This document shows positions 14,034-20,747 of a stretch of 20,747 nt of DNA, one piece after another (within the stretch, counting starts at the first letter, position 1; each line of letters begins with the position of its first letter). The stretch is taken from positions 1 to 20,747 of the forward strand of contig JAWUVP010000073.1 of assembly GCA_034112285.1 (NCBI GenBank). The letters run 5' to 3'. The position numbers and the translations under genes were made by a program. The DNA comes from JAWUVP01 sp034112285. Its GTDB lineage: Bacteria; Pseudomonadota; Gammaproteobacteria; JABDGN01. The notes below the pieces were generated by a model that was given only the letters and a program-made list of their open reading frames with translations, did not search any database and was not told where the DNA came from.

Positions 14034-15377
14034 TTACAATTGTTTAGATTGGGTCTCAGTTCCGAAATAATGGGTCAATAATGCACCGCCAATATTTAAT
14101 ACGAACAGCATAATTAAAATCGCACGTGTGCCAATAGACTGCTGCAGCAGTGGAAAACTCACTACGCCAAGAAAACCACCGAGCTTACCGGCGGCAGTTG
14201 CTAAACCGTGCCCGCTAGCACGAATGCTGGTGGGGTAAACTTCTGCCGGTATTAAATAGGTAGTAATATCTGGACCAATATTAATCGCAATATTGAAAAT
14301 AATTACCCCCAATACAATAAAAGCCATGTGCCACAGTGAGATTAACTGACTTAAGGTTAACAGCAATAAACCAAACGCGACACCCATAAAACCATAAGCC
14401 TGCAAACGCAGGCGACTGATTTTATCAATCACCACAATAGCCAATAACGCGCCCACCAGCACGAAAACATTGCTCACCACGGTTGCTTTGGCTAACAGCA
14501 ATACCTGTTGAATAAAATCGCCATGGGAAACTAGGTGTAGTGTTTGTAAAACGATAGGAGTGAATAAACCTAGGCCGTAATATGAAATATCCATCAAGAA
14601 CCAGGCGCTGCAACTCACTAAGGTTACCCGAAGAAAGGTTTTATTAAACAAGCTACCATAGCGGTGTGAGTCTGCTTGTTGTGTTTGAGTATAGCGTTGA
14701 GATTGTTGAGTAATAAGGTCTATGGCAGCTTGAGCTTTGTCATGTTGTTGTCTGTGTAATAACCAGCGCGGACTTTCGGGTAGGTTGAGGCGTATAAGTA
14801 AAATAAAGGCTGCGGGTAAAATCCCCACCGCAAACATAATGCGCCAAGCATCAAGATGTGGGTAGAATAATAAGCATAAATAGCCGGTTAATACGCCGAG
14901 CAATATTCCACAGCAATTGATCATCATGGCGTAAGCCACAATTTTTGCACGCTGGGTGCGCGGGATGGTTTCACATAAATAACTGGCTGTAATAGGGTAG
15001 TCGGCGCCTAGGCCAATGCCGAGTAAAAATCTAAAAATGATTAGGCTCCACACATTCCAGGCAAAGGCAGATAACACTGAAAATAATATAATAATTAACG
15101 CGGTGAACATCAACATACGCTTTCGGCCAAAGCAGTCGGTTAAATACCCGAGTAATGCTGAGCCAAAAATAGAGCCTAGTAATGCCGCGCCAGCAACGAG
15201 GCCCACTTGGTAATGGCTAATAGCCCATAGCTTAACCAATAACGGTATTGCCAAAACAATAATGAAAAAGTGAAAACCGCTTAAAAACATGCCTTGCGCG
15301 CCTGCCCAAGCAATCCATCGGTGTACACGGTTATATTTAACATTATCCAACGGTGAACAGGGCTCATCTTGCTTCAT
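14034..15377 (-). CDS. MFS transporter, PHS/sugar-porter type
   Basis: The 447-residue protein has about 12 membrane segments. Motifs of the major facilitator superfamily are clear: DCFGRKR at 81-87 between helices 2 and 3, RFLLGIGLGADYP at 116-128, and PESPRW at 200-205 after helix 6. In the second half YPTSIRASGHG is followed by AAGKLGG. The GLGADYP and hGxxxxxGKxG segments are typical of the phosphate:H+ symporter and related metabolite:H+ symporter branches. It should be a proton-coupled importer, but the substrate is not readable. The start codon overlaps the end of the TTL-like gene by 14 bases, so both are probably on one message from proS onward. Confidence 0.82.
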   Translation of the reverse strand: MKQDEPCSPLDNVKYNRVHRWIAWAGAQGMFLSGFHFFIIVLAIPLLVKLWAISHYQVGLVAGAALLGSIFGSALLGYLTDCFGRKRMLMFTALIIILFSVLSAFAWNVWSLIIFRFLLGIGLGADYPITASYLCETIPRTQRAKIVAYAMMINCCGILLGVLTGYLCLLFYPHLDAWRIMFAVGILPAAFILLIRLNLPESPRWLLHRQQHDKAQAAIDLITQQSQRYTQTQQADSHRYGSLFNKTFLRVTLVSCSAWFLMDISYYGLGLFTPIVLQTLHLVSHGDFIQQVLLLAKATVVSNVFVLVGALLAIVVIDKISRLRLQAYGFMGVAFGLLLLTLSQLISLWHMAFIVLGVIIFNIAINIGPDITTYLIPAEVYPTSIRASGHGLATAAGKLGGFLGVVSFPLLQQSIGTRAILIMLFVLNIGGALLTHYFGTETQSKQL

Positions 15378-16506
15378 TGACTACCCACTGAAAAAATCTA
15401 GCGCTCTCTAAATCTGTGAGTGATAAGTTATGCAGCTTTTTATAGCGCACTTCTTGCATAATGTTAATCGATTCGGCCACCATCGCAGGAATAACATGTT
15501 TTTTAACGTCATCACTGTGGCTCAAGCCCGGGCCGCGCTGCACTTCGGCCAACCATGGGGTCAGGTTGTCATCAATAATAATATCAGCGCCATATAAACC
15601 AAAGCACAAGCCGGTGCCGGGTTTTGCTTTTAAAGTGCTGGCCATGGCTTCAACCACGGTGGCAATAATCGCGTTGCATTTTGGGAGTAGCACCTCTGCA
15701 ATATAGTTTTCATTATCCGTGTAGCCGCTCTCCACAAAATAAATGCCTAAATCTTTAAAGCTCCATTTCAACACGGCGAGTGAATCGTATTCAGGATGCT
15801 TTTTTTGTTGGTAAGCGTTGGTGACATGTACCAGTGGGTTATCGTAATCACCTAATGAATATTTTAAGGTGGTTAAGCGGGTGGTGCCGCCGTTAAACAT
15901 TAATACCAATAAAGGGTCTAAGCTGGCGATTAGCCAATAGACTCTAATTTCTGATTTGTGGCCATTCAGTAGTAGTGGGTTTTTAATATATTTTTGAATA
16001 ATGTAGTCTTGTAGGCCATGCTTTTTTACAGGCAGTTGACCACTGTTGTCAATCAGCTGTTGCTTAATGTCATTCAGCTTCCAAATAACGCGAATGCCAA
16101 CACCTTTGGATAAGTTACAAGGTTTTAAAATCCATAAATTTTCTTCTCTGTCTGCTGCTGGCATTTGCGCCAAAAAAGCATCGCGTTCTTCGGGAATATA
16201 TAAACGATATGAAGGCTGTAAAAAATCCTTGGCAGTAAAATCACGCTCAGGGTGTTCCTTTGCGTGTGCATTTAGGTGGGCGTATAAGGTGCCTTTATTG
16301 GCTAAGCTACCTTCGGCGGGTAAATGATTAAAGCATTGGTAAGGCGTGAGCTTGTCATAAAAACTGGCAAAGCGATGTCGCACCCAAATTAAATCTGCAT
16401 TATCTGGATGCTTGAGGCGTTTGCGGCCCATAAAGCGAATGATTTTTCTGACGTTCGCAGATGATTTATCACAATAAATACGAAATTTTTCCGGTTGCTC
16501 ATCCAT
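15364..16506 (-). CDS. Tubulin-tyrosine-ligase-like (TTL) ATP-grasp protein
   Basis: The 380-residue product matches the TTL family from end to end. The N-terminal region keeps the 'W...f..l...Q..NH.P' layout (residues 41-63). ATP-grasp motifs follow: LWILKPCNLSKGVGI at 124-138 with Lys128, YIIQKYIKNPLLLNGHKSEIRVY at 168-190 with Arg188, HVTN at 227-230, and LYGADIIIDDNLTPWLAEVQ at 304-323 with Asp308 and Glu321. TTL enzymes join an amino acid to a protein tail, classically Tyr, Glu or Gly on tubulin. The Asn that usually follows Glu-Val in the metal site is Gln323 here, so activity may differ. No signal peptide is visible. It starts ten bases after the proS stop without a clear ribosome site, suggesting coupled translation, and overlaps the MFS gene. 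The target, host or bacterial, is unknown. Confidence 0.8.
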   Translation of the reverse strand: MDEQPEKFRIYCDKSSANVRKIIRFMGRKRLKHPDNADLIWVRHRFASFYDKLTPYQCFNHLPAEGSLANKGTLYAHLNAHAKEHPERDFTAKDFLQPSYRLYIPEERDAFLAQMPAADREENLWILKPCNLSKGVGIRVIWKLNDIKQQLIDNSGQLPVKKHGLQDYIIQKYIKNPLLLNGHKSEIRVYWLIASLDPLLVLMFNGGTTRLTTLKYSLGDYDNPLVHVTNAYQQKKHPEYDSLAVLKWSFKDLGIYFVESGYTDNENYIAEVLLPKCNAIIATVVEAMASTLKAKPGTGLCFGLYGADIIIDDNLTPWLAEVQRGPGLSHSDDVKKHVIPAMVAESINIMQEVRYKKLHNLSLTDLESARFFQWVVNEAR

Positions 16507-16516
16507 AAACTATAAA

Positions 16517-18226
16517 CTAACTAGCTTGTATAACAGTCTGAACTATATCATCAATGCTCACTTCGCTATTGTCTTTCTCCGTACGTAATTTATGTTCTAA
16601 CACGCCATTGTCAATGCCGCGTTCGCCAATGACAACCCGCTGTGGAATGCCAATTAAATCCATGTCGGCAAACAACACACCAGGGCGTTCACGGCGATCG
16701 TCTAGCAGCACTTCAATGCCGGCATCTTGTAATTCTTGATACAACTTATCGGTGAGCTCGCGCACGCGTTGTGATTTGTGGTAATTCATGGGCACAATGG
16801 CTACTTGAAACGGGGCCATGGCTTTTGGCCACACAATCCCGCGGTCGTCATGATGTTGCTCAATGGCAGCGGCAATTACGCGTGAAACACCAATGCCGTA
16901 ACAGCCCATTTTTAACGCCACACCTTTGCCTTGCTCGTTGAGCACGTTGGCGCCTAAGGCTTTGGAATATTTGTCGCCGAGTTGGAAAATGTGACCGACT
17001 TCAATACCCCGTTTGATTTGCAATGCACCTTTGCCATCGGGGCTAGCGTCGCCGGCCACTACGTTGCGTAAATCGGCTATTTCGCCTGTTTCACAATCAC
17101 GTTGCCAGTTTACGCCCACAAAATGTTGGTCGACTTCGTTGGCGCCACAACAAAAATCGGCTAATGCTGCGGCATCACGGTCAACTATAACGGGTACGCC
17201 TTTTGCGGCCAATCCAACTGGGCCAATAAAGCCAGCCGGTAAATCTAGAGAGGCTTTAATGTCGGCTTCATTTACAAAGCTAAGCGGAGAAAAAACTAAA
17301 GGATGACGTTCAGCTTTAATGTCATTCAATTGATGGTCGCCACGTAAGAAGAGGGCAACCACGGCGTCGTCCTGGCCTTTGACCAACAGAGCTTTAATAG
17401 ATTTGGATTCTGGCAAGTTTAAATGCTCACAAACCGATTTAATGGTTTTAGTATCGGGCGTGGCCACTTTTTCTAAGGCTTGACTGGGCGCAGGCAGAGC
17501 GGCAGGCAAGGCTGCGCTAGCTTTTTCTACGTTGGCGGCGTAATCGCTCTTATCGCTAAAGACTAACGTGTCTTCACCGACGTCGGCAATTACTTGAAAT
17601 TCATGCGAGGTGTCGCCACCAATGGCGCCGGAGTCGGCTTCAACCGGGCGAAAGTCTAACCCCATGCGCGTAAAAATTTTGCAATAAGCTTGATACATAG
17701 CATGATAAGTTTCCTCTAATGACGCATCATCAATGTGAAACGAATAGGCATCTTTCATAATGAATTCACGCGAACGCATCACGCCATAACGTGGGCGAAT
17801 TTCATCACGAAATTTAGTTTGAATTTGGTACAAGGTTAACGGTAATTGTTTATAACTGCGTAACTCACTGCGTGCAATATCGGTGATCACTTCTTCATGT
17901 GTAGGGCCAAACACAAAACCTCGTTCGGCACGGTCATAAATTTTTAATAATTCATTACCATATAATTCCCAGCGGCCGGATTCTTGCCATAACTCAGCAG
18001 GTTGCACATTCGGCATTTTAATTTCCATGCCGCCCACTTTGGTCAATTCGTCGCGAATAATGTTTTCGACCTTAGTCAACACGCGAAAGCCTAGCGGCAA
18101 CCAGCTAAAAATGCCTGAAGAAAGCTTACGGATTAAGCCAGCTCTCACCATGAGTTTTTGGCTAATCAGCTCGCTATCGGCTGGGTCTTCTTTGACGGTG
18201 GCAAGTAGGTATTGGGTGGTGCGCAT
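16517..18226 (-). CDS. proS: Prolyl-tRNA synthetase, bacterial type with editing domain
   Basis: It charges tRNA-Pro with proline in the cytoplasm. The product from the ATG at 18226 begins MRTTQYLLATVKE, like E. coli ProS (MRTSQYLL), and is 569 residues against 572. An in-frame ATG ten codons upstream adds residues the family lacks and has no ribosome site. Class II motifs are present: motif 2 FRDEIRPRYG...REF..KDAYSF at 139-163 and motif 3 GCYGIGVSRV at 441-450. The insertion domain that removes mischarged Ala-tRNA-Pro spans roughly 220-400, with its conserved lysine in SKSIKALLVKG (K278). The C-terminal anticodon-binding domain begins near 470. It heads the minus-strand run proS-TTL-MFS. 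The 250 bases upstream lack a strong promoter match. Confidence 0.97.
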   Translation of the reverse strand: MRTTQYLLATVKEDPADSELISQKLMVRAGLIRKLSSGIFSWLPLGFRVLTKVENIIRDELTKVGGMEIKMPNVQPAELWQESGRWELYGNELLKIYDRAERGFVFGPTHEEVITDIARSELRSYKQLPLTLYQIQTKFRDEIRPRYGVMRSREFIMKDAYSFHIDDASLEETYHAMYQAYCKIFTRMGLDFRPVEADSGAIGGDTSHEFQVIADVGEDTLVFSDKSDYAANVEKASAALPAALPAPSQALEKVATPDTKTIKSVCEHLNLPESKSIKALLVKGQDDAVVALFLRGDHQLNDIKAERHPLVFSPLSFVNEADIKASLDLPAGFIGPVGLAAKGVPVIVDRDAAALADFCCGANEVDQHFVGVNWQRDCETGEIADLRNVVAGDASPDGKGALQIKRGIEVGHIFQLGDKYSKALGANVLNEQGKGVALKMGCYGIGVSRVIAAAIEQHHDDRGIVWPKAMAPFQVAIVPMNYHKSQRVRELTDKLYQELQDAGIEVLLDDRRERPGVLFADMDLIGIPQRVVIGERGIDNGVLEHKLRTEKDNSEVSIDDIVQTVIQAS

Positions 18227-18361
18227 TGTTTTAGGCCTTTTTAATGAGATCGCCATTTTAACAGGCTGGCTTGGGCAAAACCATCTTTTTAATAGAGAAT
18301 GTAAAAGGCGAGAAGCCTGTTCAACTTGCTGGTTTTAGAGCTTGGGAGAATTAGAAAAATA

Positions 18362-18442
18362 GGGGGGGGGCAGATCTTGAAATTTGACCTCATAAGTTAA
18401 AAATAAATAATATTTTGATATCAGATTTCAAGATCTGACCCC
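18362..18442. repeat. Inverted-repeat element with nine-G run (REPIN/MITE-like)
   Basis: Two 22-base arms, 18366-18387 and 18421-18442, are inverted copies with two mismatches around a 33-base AT-rich spacer. The shared core is CAGATCTTGAAAT, with four G at the outer end. The left arm is preceded by a run of nine G (18362-18370). Palindromic GGGGTCAGA-type elements of this size resemble REPINs moved by RAYT (IS200-like) transposases. No such transposase is in the window. A transposase remnant follows directly. Confidence 0.6.
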
Positions 18443-18478
18443 GTAATGCGCTTACTATCGAAATTCGATACGATTTAA

Positions 18479-18724
18479 GATGCCAGAGTATGGAGTAAAA
18501 AATTTGTTTCTTGGTACAATCAACAGCATCTGCATAGCGCCTTGAAATTTGTGACACCCGAACAAAGACATGCCGGCGATCCTGTGGCGATATTAAAAAA
18601 CCAACAAACTGTTTATGAAGCTGCCAAACTAAAGCAACCGCTACGCTGGTCTAAAACACCCGAAATTGGGTGCGGCCTAACGTGGCAAGGCAAAACCAAA
18701 ACCCCAAAAGCTAGAGGGAAATGA
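18479..18724 (+). pseudogene. IS3-family transposase (OrfB) C-terminal remnant
   Basis: From the codon after an in-frame TAA at 18476 the frame reads DARVWSKKFVSWYNQQHLHS, then ALKFVTPEQRHAGD and VYEAAKLKQPLRWS, ending at TGA... after KARGK. The FVSWYN..HLHSALKFVTPEQRHAG pattern is the end of the integrase catalytic domain of IS3-type transposases. Everything upstream, including the DDE residues, is lost. Downstream, GCGGCAACCATCTTAACAAACACCGC (18767 on, in two parts: gcggcaaccatctt then aacaaacaccgc) resembles the region just past the transposase in such elements. It is a dead fragment, possibly cut off by the adjacent inverted-repeat element. Confidence 0.75.
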
Positions 18725-19099
18725 ACAAATTTCAGACAATTTGAAGGATGTAGCTTAACGATTTTGGCGGCAACCATCTTAACAAACACCGCTAATCGCT
18801 TAACGCTAACGGCTAATATTTAGAGGGAATGCTTTTCGATCGTTAAAGTTAAATAGCTCCTGTTTATTTAACAATAAAAATTTTCTAAAGCTTACCCGTC
18901 CCAATATAACGAATTTATGTGATGGCTCGTTTGCACCTTGAAAACAGAAGCTAAAAGTTTATCGAGAACTGATGATGTACCGTAGAAATGAAATGGAGAG
19001 CTTTCTGCTCAAATGCTGATGAAACCCATATTTTTTTGATCATTAAGCTCGAATTTTTTATTATTTTATATTGAATTTCTCACGAAGGCAGAGCTTTAC
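18725..19099. other. Non-coding remnant region after the transposase fragment
   Basis: I see no gene here. The first 70 bases are probably the rest of the IS3-type element. At 18789-18818 there is a loose direct repeat built on GCTAA and GCTTAACG. The rest is AT-rich and featureless, leading to a hairpin past the end of the outer-membrane gene. Confidence 0.5.
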
Positions 19100-19138
19100 T
19101 GCAACATTATCGGGTAATAGTCGCCCGATGATGCTGCA
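19100..19138. terminator. Hairpin downstream of the outer-membrane beta-barrel gene
   Basis: TGCAACATTATCGGG (19100-19114) pairs with CCCGATGATGCTGCA (19124-19138) over 15 positions, two of them mismatched as DNA (G-U pairs possible in one strand's RNA), around a nine-base loop. It lies 20 bases past the stop of the minus-strand beta-barrel gene. No strong T run follows, so it may act as a weak terminator or as an mRNA 3'-end stabiliser. Confidence 0.5.
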
Positions 19139-19158
19139 ATAATTCCTAAACAGAGAAG

Positions 19159-20028
19159 TTAGAACTGATAGGTAGCACCCAGCATGATACTTTGGGTAAA
19201 CAATGAAACCTTCTGATTCGAAGTGACCTTCATTTTGTGGGTTTCAGGCGCCCCTCCATCAACAGAAGAACCTGTTATGTTTGATGTGTTATTAAAGTTA
19301 ACACTTTGATAATTTGTGAGGGTATAATTAACGAAGCTGCTCCAATGGCTCATAAAGCTATAGTTAAAGCCAACCGCGTATGACATACCTATCACGCTAG
19401 CGGACTTATCATAATGTGCAGGGGTTGATGATAGATCAAGTTTTTCTTCACCTGGCACTTCAAGAGTTCCAGAAAGCTGCTCTGTTGTTGATAACTTTAG
19501 TGTCGTCTCTGATACGCCTAGACCAGCCCAAAGTAGAGCTTTAGGTGACAGCAAATAACCAAGTTTTAGCCCCATCATGTAGCTTGGTGAGTTTTGTTTT
19601 ACATTTAATATCTTGTCTGAGGAGTAGTTTTCAGTCTGATTGGTTTCCTTCTGCGTGAAAAGAGAAGTCTTCGTTGTCTTTTCTGAAAAATTTGCGCTTT
19701 GCATACCCAGAAATCCGCCATAATAATATTTTTGTTTAAATATTTTTCCCCAACCACCTTGAAGTTGAAGCGCCATTGGTGATGCTGAGAGATTATGCTT
19801 GTTGTCGGAAAAATTTATCGCCTCATCCGCATCTTCAGGGTCTAGATCTTCATACTGTAACTTACTGGTATCATTAGACATTGAGTTTATATTTATTCCA
19901 GCCCCTAAATTAACGTAGAATCCTGAAAAATTATCTGGTGTATCAGTTTGTTCTGTAGCAAAACTTTGATTGGCAATAAAGGAGAAAACTCCTGCGATAA
20001 TAATGGTAGAAAATACTTTTTTGTTCAC
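19159..20028 (-). CDS. Outer-membrane beta-barrel protein, unidentified family
   Basis: The 289-residue product starts with GTG (20028), preceded by AGGA eight bases upstream. Residues 1-24 are a signal peptide with likely cleavage after SFA. The mature part alternates polar and hydrophobic residues in strands separated by turns, for example GFYVNLGAGININ, YYYGGFLGMQSANF, YMMGLKLGYLLSPKALLWAGLGVSET and FTQSIMLGATYQF. It ends in Phe, the usual signal for BAM-assisted insertion. The layout fits a small eight-stranded OmpA/OmpX-like or Legionella-type surface barrel. Asp/Glu- and Ser/Thr-rich loops suggest surface exposure. No function can be given. It stands alone between decayed genes and has a short dyad upstream. 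Confidence 0.75.
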   Translation of the reverse strand: MNKKVFSTIIIAGVFSFIANQSFATEQTDTPDNFSGFYVNLGAGININSMSNDTSKLQYEDLDPEDADEAINFSDNKHNLSASPMALQLQGGWGKIFKQKYYYGGFLGMQSANFSEKTTKTSLFTQKETNQTENYSSDKILNVKQNSPSYMMGLKLGYLLSPKALLWAGLGVSETTLKLSTTEQLSGTLEVPGEEKLDLSSTPAHYDKSASVIGMSYAVGFNYSFMSHWSSFVNYTLTNYQSVNFNNTSNITGSSVDGGAPETHKMKVTSNQKVSLFTQSIMLGATYQF

Positions 20029-20062
20029 GTCAAATATCCTATAAATCGTTAAAAAAACAATA

Positions 20063-20077
20063 ATAGCATATTGCTAT
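20063..20077. promoter_or_regulatory. Short dyad upstream of the beta-barrel gene
   Basis: ATAGCA-TAT-TGCTAT is a perfect inverted repeat 35 bases before the GTG start. It lies in AT-rich sequence where the promoter should be (TATTAT is present on the minus strand here), so it could be an operator. No -35 box is clear. Confidence 0.35.
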
Positions 20078-20116
20078 ATTAAATCTAGCTACCTTTGTAG
20101 TACAGCCAAATATTAA

Positions 20117-20314
20117 TTTAACCTGGTGAAAATTTATTTGAATGCAAAGGGTGAAATTTGGTTTATAAATAACCAGTTCCATATAAATAGTGCCCAGGAA
20201 CGTTTGGCAGAAATTATTATTTTAGATCAATTATCTCGCAATATGTTTCCTGACACACCACGAGCTTTTGGCTCAGCTGGTCTCGTGCTTACGTTAGCGC
20301 AACAGTGCCCCTAA
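20117..20314 (+). pseudogene. Broken DUF924-family gene
   Basis: The frame opens after a TAA at 20114 and runs to a TAA at 20312. LAEIIILDQLSRNMFPDTPRAFGSAGLVLTLAQQ is the core signature of the DUF924 family (normally about 180-200 residues). The preceding WFINNQFH may correspond to the N-terminal WF segment, with some 40 residues missing between the two, and everything after LAQQ is gone. The best start is a GTG at 20126 without a ribosome site. It is most simply a decayed gene with an internal deletion and a truncated end. Confidence 0.7.
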
Positions 20315-20418
20315 AAGGCAGTTGCACTTATGACTGGAACCCAAGTTTTGATGCTTCTTGTTTATTTGCTTTCTCTTAAATATTTAATTTGAAGATTAAT
20401 TTTTCAAGTAGAGGCTTC

Positions 20419-20747
20419 TCAATTTTCGGTGCTAATTTTTGACGGCCCTATATTCTCATCTAAAAATTGCAGCCACTGCAATTGCCATAGCTCAAGCAAA
20501 AAATGTTGATTAGCCGTGCTGCCGAGGTAAGCAGATAAGTTTTTTGTTGAGATAATGCGATGATTTGCAATCAATTGAATTAGCTGCGTATCAACATTTT
20601 CAATGCCCCAAGCAACGCCATTGCAATAGAATGCGAATGCTTGATCGTCAGTCTCGACCTGATAGGCCATTTTACAGCTAGGGTGACGGTGCAATGTGCT
20701 GTCAGATTGGCATAATATTAAGAAGGTATTATTATCTGCCGTTTCTA
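20419..20747 (-). CDS. C-terminal part of a possible ribosomal oxygenase (RoxA/cupin-like), 5' end outside the window
   Basis: The frame stays open from the stop at 20419 to the right edge, with no ATG near 20694, so the gene begins beyond the window. The visible 109 residues include HPSCKMAYQV, then AFAFYCNGVAWGIENVDTQL, then LIANHRIISTKNLSAYLGST and LLELWQLQWLQFLDE. This order (a short strand pair with 'NG', then a small winged-helix-like end closing with 'L...gWL.f') resembles the C-terminal domain of the 50S L16 arginine hydroxylase RoxA/YcfD. The JmjC/cupin core with its iron ligands would lie outside the window, so the match is tentative. Confidence 0.45.
   Translation of the reverse strand, partial: ETADNNTFLILCQSDSTLHRHPSCKMAYQVETDDQAFAFYCNGVAWGIENVDTQLIQLIANHRIISTKNLSAYLGSTANQHFLLELWQLQWLQFLDENIGPSKISTEN

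Noticed and set aside
17013..17306. 97-codon frame opposite proS
   Set aside because: It lies wholly inside proS on the other strand and shows no domain or start signal.

Overview
The window looks like a piece of chromosome from a host-associated gammaproteobacterium, most plausibly in or near the Legionellales. This is inferred from gene content, not from a marker gene. Housekeeping genes (proS, sohB), an APC amino-acid permease with a divergent LysR regulator, and two type IV pilus minor-pilin clusters are ordinary for that class. Between them lie several proteins of eukaryotic type: a RING plus MYND zinc-finger protein, a degenerate protein-tyrosine-phosphatase-like protein, a WD40-like beta-propeller and a tubulin-tyrosine-ligase-like (TTL) ATP-grasp enzyme. 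Such proteins are typical of bacteria that live inside amoebae or animal cells. There is no tRNA, rRNA or CRISPR array.

Layout. 1-6.1 kb: RING-MYND gene (+, possibly cut by the left edge); GadC-like permease (-) divergent from an ArgP-like LysR regulator (+); a PTP-like protein with an altered active site (-); a 385-base non-coding stretch; and a beta-propeller reading frame split by one in-frame TAA (+). 6.1-8.8 kb: the inner-membrane protease SohB (-), divergent from an exported adenosine deaminase (+) that ends in a clear hairpin. 8.8-14.0 kb: a type IV pilus region of nine pilin-class genes. The minus-strand set is pilE, a 56-residue pilV-like gene, a pilW-like gene and a pilX-like gene. 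The plus-strand set is fimU, pilW, a second pilW, pilX and pilV. The two sets diverge from about 10.6 kb. The tip protein gene pilY1 is absent here. 14.0-18.2 kb: a tight minus-strand run proS, TTL-like ligase, MFS transporter. 18.2-20.7 kb: a decayed zone holding a 22-base inverted repeat with a run of nine G, the tail of an IS3-type transposase, an outer-membrane beta-barrel gene, a broken DUF924 gene, and the C-terminal part of what may be a ribosomal-oxygenase-type protein leaving the window on the right.

How the genes may work together. The pilin genes probably supply a priming tip complex (FimU/PilV/PilW/PilX) for a type IVa pilus, with unusual duplication of PilW and EF-hand-like acidic loops. 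Overlapping or closely spaced starts suggest translational coupling in both pilus sets and in the proS run. The eukaryotic-like genes are scattered, not in one operon, so no single new system is proven. The best candidates for undescribed biology are the RING-MYND protein, the PTP-like protein with Lys in place of the catalytic Arg, the bacterial TTL-like enzyme behind proS, and the doubled, Ca-loop-bearing PilW pair.
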